Source: an uncultured Eubacteriales bacterium (GTDB lineage Bacteria > Bacillota > Clostridia > Oscillospirales > Oscillospiraceae). Taken from it: a stretch of 54,499 nucleotides of DNA. The stretch covers positions 1 to 54,499 of the forward strand of contig URSX01000002.1 in assembly GCA_900550615.1 (NCBI GenBank), given 5' to 3'. A program made the position numbers and the translations under genes. A model generated the notes under the pieces. It worked only from the letters and a program-made list of their open reading frames with translations. It had not been told where the DNA came from and made no database searches. Positions within the stretch are counted from its first letter, which is position 1, and each line of letters begins with the position of its first letter. Of the stretch, positions 1-7,695 are shown one piece after another.

Positions 1-128
1 CTTTCGTATCGTCTCTGCGCCTACAGCCGCTGGCCGCTCACGCGGACCCGCGCTGCCTTGGTGGAGCAGGGATGCCCCCTGCGTCTACCGCGCAGACAAA
101 GAACCCGCCGCACCTCTTGCCATGTACC

Positions 129-210
129 CGTAGGGGCGACTTTCGCGGTCGCCCGCGCTCTGCACATCTTGTTGCGCTTCCGTAGGGCGGGGTGCCCACA
201 CCCCGCCGCC
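129..210. repeat. Dispersed CGTAGGG hairpin repeat
   Basis: Two hairpin units sit in tandem. Each starts with CGTAGGG (129 and 181) and carries self-complementary arms (GGGCGAC with GTCGCCC; CGGGGTG with CACCCCG). Related units in the other orientation lie at 20860-20944, 21492-21519 and 54281-54360, always between genes. I see no convincing gene in the rest of 1-303. Confidence 0.6.
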
Positions 211-303
211 CACCGCATTTCCTCCGCAAATTTTCATCCGGGTGTATGCCCGGCTCTTTTTTGCGCATACTGCTTTTGAAGTATGAACAAACGGAGGGGC
301 TTT

Positions 304-1707
304 ATGAATCGACCCTTTGACACAAAATGTATGCAGCTGGACGACCTGCTGGGTGTGGGCCGCAGCTTCGACATGGTGAGCCGGGAGCTGTATATAGGCG
401 GCCGCCGGGCCAAGATGTGGGTGGTGAACGGCTATGCCAAGGATCTGCTCCTGGAGAGGGCCGTGGAAAAGCTGCAGGCGGTAAAGTCCCTGGACGATGT
501 ATCCAATGTGGACGAGCTGCTGCGCCGGTATATCACCGTGTGCGACGCGGAGACCAGCCAGGATCGGATGCAGGCAGTGACGGACGTATTTGCGGGCAAG
601 ACTCTGCTGATAATAGACGGCTTTTCCGGCGGCATTCTCCTGGACGCCAAGTCCTTTCCCACCCGGTCGGTGCAGGAGCCGGATGCCGGCAAGGTTCTCC
701 GGGGCAGCCACGACGGATTTGTGGAGAGCATCATGGAGAACGCCGCCCTCCTGCGCCGGAGGATCCGGGACCCGGCCCTGACGCTGGAGCGGATCCGCCT
801 GGGAGGCCGGTCCAACTGCGACGTGGCCCTGTGCTATATGGAGGGGCGGGCAGATGCCAAGCTCCTGGCCCAGCTGCGGGAAAAGCTGCATCACCTGCCC
901 GTCCGGTCGGTGTCCATGAGTCAGGAGACCATCGCCGAGGCCATCGCTCCCAAGCAGTGGTATAATCCCTTCCCCAAGATCCGCTATACCGAGCGGCCGG
1001 ATGTGGCCACCGCCTCCGTCGTGGAGGGGGACATTCTGCTGCTCATCGACAATACCCCCGTGGTGATGCTGCTGCCGGTGTCTCTGCTGCGATTCAATGA
1101 GGAGATCAACGACTATTATTTCCCGCCCCTGGTGGGCACCTATCTGCGCATCATCCGTTTTTTCGTCATGCTGCTGAATGTGGTCATCACGCCTCTGTGG
1201 TACCTGCTGGCTACGGAGCCGGACGGCCTGCGCCATCCGTGGGACTTCCTGCTGGTAGAGGGGGAGTACGCCGTGCCGCTGGTGCTGCAGCTGCTGCTGG
1301 TGGAACTGATTATCGACGTGCTGAAGCTGGCATCGCTGAATACCCCGGACGTGCTGGGTAACTCCTTCAGTATGTTGGGCGCCCTGATCCTGGGAGACTT
1401 CGCGGTGCAGTCCCGATGGCTGGTGCCGGAGGTGCTGGTATATATGGCCTTCGTGGCGGTGAGCAACTTCGCCCAGCACAGCTTCGAGATGGGCTACGCC
1501 TGCAAGCTCTGCCGCATGGCCCTGCTGGGGCTGTCCTACGCTCTGCGGTGGTGGGGGTTCGGCGCCGGGGTTTTGGGCGTGCTGGTGCTCGTTGCCACCA
1601 CCAAGCCCATCGCGGGCCGGGGCTATCTCTACCCCCTCATTCCCTGGGACGGCAAGGCCCTGCGCTCCCTGCTCCTGCGCCGCCCGGCCCATAAGGACAA
1701 CACATAA
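304..1707 (+). CDS. GerA/SpoVAF-family spore germination membrane protein
   Basis: This 467-aa protein matches GerAA/SpoVAF proteins in length and layout. About 260 residues of soluble N-terminal domain contain the family-like stretch VVEGDILLLIDNTP near residue 240. Several hydrophobic segments follow between about 275 and 450, and the protein has the usual proline-containing tail (YLYPLIPWDGKALRSLLL). GerA-type proteins sit in the spore inner membrane as part of nutrient-sensing germinant receptors; SpoVAF is a relative linked to the SpoVA channel. The ATG at 304 is preferred over the in-frame ATG at 283 because GGAGGGG (293-299) lies just upstream of it. No GerB or GerC partner follows, so a SpoVAF-like stand-alone role is as likely as a receptor A subunit. 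Confidence 0.85.
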   Translation: MNRPFDTKCMQLDDLLGVGRSFDMVSRELYIGGRRAKMWVVNGYAKDLLLERAVEKLQAVKSLDDVSNVDELLRRYITVCDAETSQDRMQAVTDVFAGKTLLIIDGFSGGILLDAKSFPTRSVQEPDAGKVLRGSHDGFVESIMENAALLRRRIRDPALTLERIRLGGRSNCDVALCYMEGRADAKLLAQLREKLHHLPVRSVSMSQETIAEAIAPKQWYNPFPKIRYTERPDVATASVVEGDILLLIDNTPVVMLLPVSLLRFNEEINDYYFPPLVGTYLRIIRFFVMLLNVVITPLWYLLATEPDGLRHPWDFLLVEGEYAVPLVLQLLLVELIIDVLKLASLNTPDVLGNSFSMLGALILGDFAVQSRWLVPEVLVYMAFVAVSNFAQHSFEMGYACKLCRMALLGLSYALRWWGFGAGVLGVLVLVATTKPIAGRGYLYPLIPWDGKALRSLLLRRPAHKDNT

Positions 1708-1950
1708 AACTATTTGCCCCGCCGACCATGCACCCCATGTAAAACCCCGTGGCAATCCGTAATCCCCGTCCCCAAAGCCTCCCTTGCGTAAGGGGAGGCG
1801 GCGCGAAGCGCCGGAAGGATCGCCCGCCGCACACCGCACCTCCGCCTCCATTTCCCCAACAATTTTTCGCCCCCCAAAGCCGTTTTGCTTGCTTGCAAGG
1901 CGGCTTTGTGCTATGATATCATTGAATTTATATGTATAAGGGGAGATTCC
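1708..1950. other. Intergenic region with two hairpins
   Basis: There is no gene here. A hairpin with GCCTCCC (1777-1783) and GGGAGGC (1793-1799) arms sits inside what looks like a dispersed intergenic repeat. A second stem pairs AAAGCCG with CGGCTTT (about 1876-1907). TATGAT at 1912-1917 is a possible -10 box for the downstream phosphatase, but I find no well-spaced -35. Confidence 0.4.
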
Positions 1951-2757
1951 ATGACTCCGCTGCGGGAAAAACGCCTGTTTCTGCTGGATATGGACGGCAC
2001 CATCTATCTGGATGACCGCCTCTTCGACGGGGTGATCCCCTTTTTGCAGTACATCCGGCGAGTAGGGGGGCGTTATCTGTTCCTCACCAACAATTCCTCC
2101 CGGGGCGTGGAGGGATATATCGAAAAAATGCGCCGCCTGGGCATCGAGACGGAGAGAAGCGACTACCTCACCTCCGTGGACGTGACCATTGCCGCCCTGC
2201 AAAGGGAGCGCCCCGGGAAAAAGTGCTATGTCTTCGGCACCCGCTCCTTTTACGCCCAGCTCCGGAGCGCGGGCATCCCGGTTACGGACAGGCCCGACCC
2301 GGATGTGGACATCCTCCTGTGCGGCTTTGACCGGGAGCTGACATTTCAGAAGCTGGAGGATGCCTGCATTCTCCTCAATCGCGGGGCTGAGTTCTGGGCC
2401 ACCAATCCGGACTGGGTCTGCCCCACATGGTACGGATCCGTGCCCGACTGCGGCAGCGTCTGCCGCATGCTCACCACCGCCACCGGCCGCACCCCTCGCT
2501 TTTTGGGCAAGCCCCAGCCGGACATGGTGCATCTCGCCATGACCCGCACGGGCTTTGCACCGGAGCAGACGGTGCTGCTGGGGGACCGGCTCTACACGGA
2601 TATCGCCTGCGGGAAAAACGCCGGTGTGGACACGGTGTTCGTTCTCTCCGGTGAGGGGACAGAGGCGGATATAAAAAAATTCGGCGTGCAGCCCACCTGG
2701 GTGCGCCGGGATATTGCAGAGCTTCTGCAAGAACTGCAAAAAACGGAGGAAAATTGA
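1951..2757 (+). CDS. HAD-IIA family phosphatase (NagD/phosphoglycolate-type)
   Basis: This 268-aa cytosolic phosphatase has the HAD motif I DMDGT at residues 13-17 (nucleophile D13, acid/base D15). It also has a TNNSS motif II, a conserved lysine in GKPQPDM, and LLGDRLYTDI as the Mg-binding motif. Length and TNNSS place it in the HAD-IIA class, which includes NagD, p-nitrophenyl phosphatases and glycerol-3-phosphate phosphatases. The ATG at 1951 is chosen because GGGGAG lies 6 nt upstream; the open frame extends 22 codons further 5' without a ribosome site. The next genes are a transporter and a glycerophosphodiesterase, which makes a glycerol-phosphate substrate plausible, but the real substrate cannot be read from sequence. 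Confidence 0.85.
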   Translation: MTPLREKRLFLLDMDGTIYLDDRLFDGVIPFLQYIRRVGGRYLFLTNNSSRGVEGYIEKMRRLGIETERSDYLTSVDVTIAALQRERPGKKCYVFGTRSFYAQLRSAGIPVTDRPDPDVDILLCGFDRELTFQKLEDACILLNRGAEFWATNPDWVCPTWYGSVPDCGSVCRMLTTATGRTPRFLGKPQPDMVHLAMTRTGFAPEQTVLLGDRLYTDIACGKNAGVDTVFVLSGEGTEADIKKFGVQPTWVRRDIAELLQELQKTEEN

Positions 2758-2828
2758 AAAGATTTCAATTTTCATTTTATTTAAGCCGTTTTTCTCGCCG
2801 CTTTCGCGGCAACCGAAAAACATGGCGC

Positions 2829-2893
2829 TTTATGACCATTCCCTCTGCTGGTCATTTGTGCCTTGCAACATAACGGAAAGGAATGGTCATAAA
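2829..2893 (+). promoter_or_regulatory. 14-bp perfect inverted repeat covering the MFS gene ribosome site
   Basis: The arm 2829-2842 (TTTATGACCATTCC) is exactly complementary to 2880-2893, with a 37-nt loop. The right arm takes in the AAGGAATGG ribosome-binding region and ends 2 nt before the ATG at 2896. In RNA the stem would hide the Shine-Dalgarno sequence, so translational or operator-type control of the transporter is a reasonable inference. Confidence 0.55.
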
Positions 2894-2895
2894 CC

Positions 2896-4497
2896 ATGAA
2901 ACTGAATTACAAGCGGACGATCCTGGTGGGCTTTGCCTTTTTCCTGATCTGTGCCTTCTGGCAGGCCTACGACAATACCATCCCCTTGATCCTCACCAAT
3001 AAATTCGGCATGTCCCAGACCTGGTCCGGGGTCATCATGGCGCTGGATAACGTGCTGGCGCTGTTCCTTCTGCCCCTGTTCGGGGCCATCTCTGACCGCA
3101 GCCACAGCAAAAAGGGCCGCCGGACGCCCTTCATCGTGGTGGGCACGCTGGTGGCGGCGGTGGCTCTGGTGGCATTGAGCTTTGTGGATCTTGCCCAGCT
3201 GCATAACATTAAAGACGTATCCGCCATCGACGACCCCGCCGCTCTTGTGACCATTTATGAAAAGGAGAAGGACGAGTCGCTCCTGACGCCTGACGGCGAG
3301 CGCTTTACCCTGGCGGAGAAGTTCTCCCGGGAGGAGTTCGCCGCCATCCGCAGTCAGGTGCAGGAGGGGGAGAAGACCCATACCAATCCCGACTACACCA
3401 ACTATGTAGTCCCCGCCCGGCAGGCCTATGCCTGGCAGATGACGGCGGAGAGCCCGTCCACTCTGGTATTTTTCGTCATTCTGCTGCTGGTGGTGCTGGT
3501 GAGCATGGCCACTTTCCGCTCTCCGGCGGTGGCGCTGATGCCGGATGTGACGGTGAAGCCCCTGCGCAGCAAGGCCAACGCCGTCATCAACCTCATGGGC
3601 TCCGCCGGCGGTATACTGGTGCTGGTGCTTGGCATGGTGTTCGCCACGGCCTCCGTGCGCAACGCCCTCATGAGCTACACCGCCTATTTTGCCGTTATCG
3701 CCGCCATTATGCTCGCGGCTCTGGTGATCTTCCTGCTCACCGTTCGGGAGCCGGAGTGGGCGGCCCAGATGGTGGAGGACTCCGTGCGCTACGGCCTGGA
3801 GGAGAAGGCCCAGCCGGAGACGGTGGAAACGGCGGACGGCTTGGAGTTTGCCCAGGCGGAGGTCCAGCCTGCTGCCAAGGGCGGCCTGTCCCCGGAGGAG
3901 AAGAAGTCCATGATCTTCATTCTTCTGTCCATCGTTCTGTGGTTCTTCGGCTATAATGCCGTCACCAGCAAATACTCCGTCTATGCCAGCAATATTCTCC
4001 ATAAGGACTATAACCTTACCCTCATCATCGCCCAGGCGGCGGCCATTGTTTCCTACCTGCCTGTGGGCATGATCGCCTCCAAGGTTGGCCGGAAAAAGAC
4101 CATCCGGGCCGGTGTCATCATGCTGACGGTGGCCTTCGGCGTGGCGGCCTTCCTTCGCGACGGCAGCCCGTCCCTTCTGATGAACGCCATGTTCGCCCTG
4201 GCGGGCATCGCCTGGGCCACCATCAACGTCAACTCCTTCCCCATGGTGGTGGAGATGTGCTCGGAGCAGGATGTGGGCCGGTACACGGGCCTTTACTATA
4301 CGGCCTCCATGGCCGCCCAGGTGGCAACGCCCATGCTCTCCGGCCTGCTGATGGATAAGCTGGGCATGACGGTGCTGTTTCCCTATGCGGCGGTGTTCTC
4401 CGCCCTGGCTCTTGTGACCATGCACTTTGTGAACCACGGTGACAGCCGCCCGGAGGCCAAGAAGGGCCTGGATGCATTGGAGGATTTGGATAACTGA
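2896..4497 (+). CDS. MFS transporter with a large extracellular insertion
   Basis: This 533-aa integral membrane protein carries the MFS signature GAISDRSHSKKGRRTP (residues 63-78) between the second and third membrane segments. It resembles the SLC45/GPH sugar-transporter-like branch more than drug exporters. An unusual hydrophilic insertion of about 85 residues (about 101-185) lies between segments 3 and 4, where an MFS loop should face outside. A charged cytoplasmic loop at about 290-335 joins the two halves. The gene ends 1 nt before the glycerophosphodiesterase ATG, so the two are translationally close and may share a pathway. Substrate unknown; a glycerophosphodiester or a glycoside is a context guess. 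Confidence 0.85.
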   Translation: MKLNYKRTILVGFAFFLICAFWQAYDNTIPLILTNKFGMSQTWSGVIMALDNVLALFLLPLFGAISDRSHSKKGRRTPFIVVGTLVAAVALVALSFVDLAQLHNIKDVSAIDDPAALVTIYEKEKDESLLTPDGERFTLAEKFSREEFAAIRSQVQEGEKTHTNPDYTNYVVPARQAYAWQMTAESPSTLVFFVILLLVVLVSMATFRSPAVALMPDVTVKPLRSKANAVINLMGSAGGILVLVLGMVFATASVRNALMSYTAYFAVIAAIMLAALVIFLLTVREPEWAAQMVEDSVRYGLEEKAQPETVETADGLEFAQAEVQPAAKGGLSPEEKKSMIFILLSIVLWFFGYNAVTSKYSVYASNILHKDYNLTLIIAQAAAIVSYLPVGMIASKVGRKKTIRAGVIMLTVAFGVAAFLRDGSPSLLMNAMFALAGIAWATINVNSFPMVVEMCSEQDVGRYTGLYYTASMAAQVATPMLSGLLMDKLGMTVLFPYAAVFSALALVTMHFVNHGDSRPEAKKGLDALEDLDN

Positions 4498-4498
4498 T

Positions 4499-5332
4499 AT
4501 GTGGATCGCGATTTTGATTGTCATCATCCTGCTGCTTCTGGCAGAGATATTTGCCCTGCTGACCATTTGCCGCCGGGGCCACTCTTACTGGGAACTCCTG
4601 CGCAAATACCGCTACGCCCACCGGGGCTATCACGGCAAGGACCTGGCTCCGGAGAACTCCCTCCCGGCCTATCGGGAGGCCATCCGCCGGGGCTTCGGCG
4701 TGGAGCTGGATGTCCATTTGATGAAGGATGGACGCCTGGCCGTTATTCATGATGCCAGCCTCCTGCGCACTGCCGGGGCAGACGTTCTGGTGGAGGATCT
4801 GACGGTCCAGGAGCTGAAGCAGTACCGCCTGGAGGGAACCAATGAGGAGATCCCTCTGCTGGAGGAGGTGCTGCCCCTGTTTGAGGAGAGCGGCCTGCCC
4901 CTGGTGGTGGAGCTGAAGGCGGAGCGGGGGGATCACGATGCCCTGGCTGCCGCTGCCTGCGCCATGCTGGATCGGTTTAAGGTGCTCTACTGCATTGAGT
5001 CCTTCGACCCCCGGTGCATCCGCTGGCTGAAGAAGAACCGCCCGGAGATCGTCCGTGGCCAGCTCAGCGAGAACTTTCTCCGCCACGGTGATGGCGGCGC
5101 TATGCCCAAAGCCCTCCTGTGGGCCCTGGGGAATCTGCTAACCAACTGCCTGGCCAAGCCCGATTTCATCGCCTACCGGTTTTCCGACCGGGACAACTTC
5201 TGCCTGCGCTGGTGCAGGTGGTTTTATAAGGTACAGGAGATCAACTGGACCATTACGACAAAAGAGGAGATGCGCGCGGCGGAGTCTGCGGGAAATTTGG
5301 TGATTTTCCAGGACTTCGACCCCCGCCTGTGA
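4499..5332 (+). CDS. Membrane-anchored glycerophosphodiester phosphodiesterase
   Basis: This 277-aa GDPD-family enzyme would hydrolyse glycerophosphodiesters to glycerol-3-phosphate and an alcohol. A hydrophobic N-terminal segment (about 2-22) probably anchors it. The catalytic signature follows: H41-R42, E53-N54, E69-D71, H84, and the VVELKAE strand. The ATG at 4499 lies 1 nt after the transporter stop; the longer open frame starting inside the transporter gene is rejected. rsmD follows after only 4 nt, so housekeeping genes share this transcript. Together with the upstream HAD phosphatase and transporter it suggests salvage of phospholipid head groups, which is inference. Confidence 0.9.
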   Translation: MWIAILIVIILLLLAEIFALLTICRRGHSYWELLRKYRYAHRGYHGKDLAPENSLPAYREAIRRGFGVELDVHLMKDGRLAVIHDASLLRTAGADVLVEDLTVQELKQYRLEGTNEEIPLLEEVLPLFEESGLPLVVELKAERGDHDALAAAACAMLDRFKVLYCIESFDPRCIRWLKKNRPEIVRGQLSENFLRHGDGGAMPKALLWALGNLLTNCLAKPDFIAYRFSDRDNFCLRWCRWFYKVQEINWTITTKEEMRAAESAGNLVIFQDFDPRL

Positions 5333-5336
5333 AGCT

Positions 5337-5882
5337 ATGAGAGTGATTACCGGTTCTGCCCGGGGCAGACGACTGAAGGAGCTGGAGGGACTGGAGACCC
5401 GGCCTACCACCGGCAAGGTGAAGGAAGCCCTGTTTTCCGTCATCCAGTTTGATATTGAGGGACGGCGGGTGCTGGATCTGTTCGCCGGCACCGGCCAGCT
5501 GGGCATCGAGGCCCTGAGCCGTGGCGCGGACAGCGCCGTCTTTGTGGAGCGGCGCAAGGATGCCCTCCAGGTCATCCGGGAGAATCTGGAGCTCTGCGGG
5601 TTCGCCGAACGGGCCCGGGTGGTAAACGGCGACGCCATGAGCTACCTGAAGTCCGGGGAGAAGTTCGACCTGATCTTTCTGGATCCGCCCTATGCCTCCG
5701 GCCTTCTGGAGCAGGCTCTGGAGGAAATCGCAAGGTTTGACATTTGCCGCAGACATGGTATAATTGTGGCGGAAAGTGCGGCGGATAAGGCGCTGCCGGC
5801 CCTCAGCGGCCCCTATTCGATATACAGAGAGTATCGTTACGGCAAAATTAAACTCACTGTATACCATAGAAACGAGGATTGA
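5337..5882 (+). CDS. rsmD: 16S rRNA (guanine966-N2)-methyltransferase
   Basis: This 181-aa SAM-dependent enzyme methylates G966 of 16S rRNA in the small subunit. Visible features are the N-terminal RVITGSARGRRL, the SAM loop LDLFAGTGQLGIEALSRGA, and the DPPY catalytic motif at residues 116-119. Size is typical for RsmD. It is followed 4 nt later by coaD, a pairing common in Firmicutes and many other bacteria, which supports both names. Confidence 0.95.
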   Translation: MRVITGSARGRRLKELEGLETRPTTGKVKEALFSVIQFDIEGRRVLDLFAGTGQLGIEALSRGADSAVFVERRKDALQVIRENLELCGFAERARVVNGDAMSYLKSGEKFDLIFLDPPYASGLLEQALEEIARFDICRRHGIIVAESAADKALPALSGPYSIYREYRYGKIKLTVYHRNED

Positions 5883-5886
5883 CCCC

Positions 5887-6369
5887 ATGAAAATAGCCAT
5901 CTATCCCGGCAGCTTTGACCCCATCACGCTGGGACATCTGGACATCATCCGCCGTGCCGCCCTGTGTTTTGACAAGGTTTTCGTGTGTGTGATGGATAAC
6001 TGCGATAAAAAGTCTCACATGTTTCCGGCGGAAAAGCGGCTGGAGCTGCTGCGCCGCTCGGTAGCGGAGCTTCCCAATGTGGAGGCGGAGCTGTTCCGGG
6101 GCCTTCTGGCGGACTACGCCCGGGAGAAGGAGGCTCATGTCATTGTCAAGGGCTTGCGCAACGCTACCGACTTTGACCTGGAGTATCAGATGGCGGCCAT
6201 CAACCGCGGCATCTGGAGCCAGCTGGAGACGGTGTTCCTGCCGGCCAGCATCGAATACCAGCACTTCAGCTCCACCATGGTGCGGGAGATGATTCGCTAT
6301 GGGCAGCCCTTGGAAAAATATGTCCCTCTGGCCGTGGCGGAGGAACTGGAACGTCTGAAAAACAACTAA
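5887..6369 (+). CDS. coaD: Phosphopantetheine adenylyltransferase
   Basis: This 160-aa enzyme transfers AMP from ATP to 4'-phosphopantetheine, the fourth step of coenzyme A synthesis. It has the nucleotidyltransferase motif TLGH (residues 14-17) after GSFDP, and the C-terminal SSTMVRE that closes the ATP site. The length is typical. The ATG at 5887 is chosen because it begins MKIAIYPGSFDPIT, the usual start; the longer open frame reaches into rsmD. The gene lies in the rsmD-coaD pair. Confidence 0.97.
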   Translation: MKIAIYPGSFDPITLGHLDIIRRAALCFDKVFVCVMDNCDKKSHMFPAEKRLELLRRSVAELPNVEAELFRGLLADYAREKEAHVIVKGLRNATDFDLEYQMAAINRGIWSQLETVFLPASIEYQHFSSTMVREMIRYGQPLEKYVPLAVAEELERLKNN

Positions 6370-6391
6370 TTCAAATCGGGGAGGATATGTC

Positions 6392-6928
6392 ATGGAAGAA
6401 AAAGATCTGCAGCGCCTGCTGGATATGCTGTACGGTATGATCGATGAAGCCAAGAGCGCTCCCTTCAGCGCCGAAAAATGCACCATCAACCGGGACGAGG
6501 CACTGGATATTCTCACGGAGATCCGCAGCCGTATGCCCCTGGAGATCAAGAAGGCTCAGGAGCTGATCCGCGCCCGGGAGGAGTACATCACCTCGGCGAA
6601 AAAGGAAGTAGAGAAAATGCTGCGCCAGGCGGAGCTGGACGCCAAGACCATCGTCTCCGAGAGCGAGACGCTGCAGCGTGCCCGGATGAAGTCGGCGGAG
6701 ATCATCCACCGTGCCGAGGAGCGCACGGGGGAGCTGTACCGGGTGGCAAACTCCTACACGGAGGATGCCCTGCGCCGCACGGAGGAGGCCATCCAGATGG
6801 CGCTGGACGAGGTGCGCCAGTCCCGTACCCGCTTCCGTGCCGCCTCCAATGAGCAGATGCAGCAGATCCGCAGCGGGTCTGCCCTGGCACAGCAGGCAGA
6901 GGAAACCGTGGAAACTGACAAAGAGTAA
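6392..6928 (+). CDS. Coiled-coil protein of unknown role downstream of coaD
   Basis: This 178-aa protein is hydrophilic and almost entirely charged helix from about residue 40 onward, with many E, R, Q and A residues and no membrane segment. It resembles the stalk-like or DivIVA-like coiled-coil proteins that follow coaD in many clostridial genomes. A GGGGAGG ribosome site lies 10 nt before the ATG. It is the last gene of the operon, ending 79 nt before a strong terminator. No enzymatic motif is visible, so I do not assign a function. Confidence 0.7.
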   Translation: MEEKDLQRLLDMLYGMIDEAKSAPFSAEKCTINRDEALDILTEIRSRMPLEIKKAQELIRAREEYITSAKKEVEKMLRQAELDAKTIVSESETLQRARMKSAEIIHRAEERTGELYRVANSYTEDALRRTEEAIQMALDEVRQSRTRFRAASNEQMQQIRSGSALAQQAEETVETDKE

Positions 6929-7007
6929 CATAAAATTTTGTTAAAACGCACAAATCGACAGAGGGATTCTCTGGATGATTTCTTAACGGTCCGATATATC
7001 GTGTGAT

Positions 7008-7050
7008 AAAAGAGCGCCGCACACAACATGTTGTGTGCGGCGCTCTTTTT
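7008..7050 (+). terminator. Perfect-palindrome intrinsic terminator
   Basis: The left arm 7011-7028 and right arm 7029-7046 are perfectly complementary over 18 bp, flanked by AAA on the left and TTTTT on the right. It ends the coaD operon and, being symmetric, could stop transcription from either side. Confidence 0.9.
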
Positions 7051-7151
7051 GACGTTTCTGAACACAAAACAAATGTTCTATACGCGTGGAAAATCTTAAA
7101 GATCCAGCCTTTTTTGCAGGAAATATGTTCCAATTTAGGAAAAAAATATCC

Positions 7152-7180
7152 TTGCAATTGAACGGCCTATTTACTATACT
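7152..7180 (+). promoter_or_regulatory. Promoter of the division cluster
   Basis: TTGCAA (7152-7157) and TATACT (7175-7180) are separated by 17 nt, a good sigma-A promoter. It starts just upstream of the GTGGGG repeats, so those repeats lie at and after the predicted start point. Confidence 0.75.
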
Positions 7181-7192
7181 GTAGCTATAGAG

Positions 7193-7250
7193 GTGGGGAA
7201 GAGTGGGGGAAGTGTCCACTTTTGTGGGGGACAATCCCACGATAGCCCAC
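7193..7250 (+). promoter_or_regulatory. MraZ-box repeats
   Basis: GTGGGG occurs at 7193, 7203 and 7224, with a degenerate GTGTCC at 7212. The first two are one helical turn (10 nt) apart. Two CCCAC elements in the opposite orientation (7236 and 7246) are also 10 nt apart. MraZ is known to bind TGGGN repeats upstream of its own gene, so this is a likely autoregulatory site over the start of the transcript. Confidence 0.75.
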
Positions 7251-7275
7251 AAAACCAAGGAAGGAGGGAACAGCC

Positions 7276-7692
7276 GTGACAGGCCAGTATGCACACAATA
7301 TTGATGCCAAGGGACGGCTGTTCATCCCCGCCCGCCTGCGGGAGGAGCTGGGCCAGACCTTCCATGTCACTATCGGACTGGACCACTGCCTCTCCATTTA
7401 TTCCGACGAGAACTGGAACGTTTTGGTGGAGAAGATCCATGAAATGCCCTATAACAAGGCCAGGGGCCTGCGCGTCCTGTCCGCCAACGCCGTGGACTGC
7501 GAGCCTGATGCCCAGGGCCGCATCCTCATTCCCGCCAAGCTCCGGGAATATGCGGGCCTGCAAAAGGAAGTGGTGGTCATCGGCAGCTTTGACCGGGCCG
7601 AGATCTGGAACGCCGAGCGCTGGGCCCGTGAGGAAGCCATGGCCTTTGAGAGCGGCTCTCTGGAGCAGGCCATGGAGGAGCTGGGGCTGTAA
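7276..7692 (+). CDS. mraZ: Transcriptional regulator MraZ
   Basis: This 138-aa protein has two SpoVT/AbrB-like half domains. Both carry the DAKGR/DAQGR motif (IDAKGRLFIPARLRE near residue 10 and PDAQGRILIPAKLRE near residue 78). MraZ is the DNA-binding regulator of the division and cell-wall cluster. The start is GTG at 7276, preceded by AAGGAGGGA. The gene sits first in the cluster behind its own predicted binding repeats. Confidence 0.96.
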   Translation: MTGQYAHNIDAKGRLFIPARLREELGQTFHVTIGLDHCLSIYSDENWNVLVEKIHEMPYNKARGLRVLSANAVDCEPDAQGRILIPAKLREYAGLQKEVVVIGSFDRAEIWNAERWAREEAMAFESGSLEQAMEELGL

Positions 7693-7695
7693 GCT

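Noticed and set aside
85..2823. 912-codon open frame on the minus strand
   Set aside because: It lies antisense to the GerA-like and phosphatase genes, which have clear family motifs and ribosome sites; the product has the Q/H/G-rich look of a GC-rich shadow frame.
2829..2893. Invertible promoter for phase variation
   Set aside because: The 37-nt interior holds no convincing promoter and no dedicated invertase is adjacent, so folding or operator control is the simpler reading.
2887..4566. 559-codon minus-strand open frame
   Set aside because: Antisense to the MFS transporter; His/Gly/Gln-rich composition without motifs.
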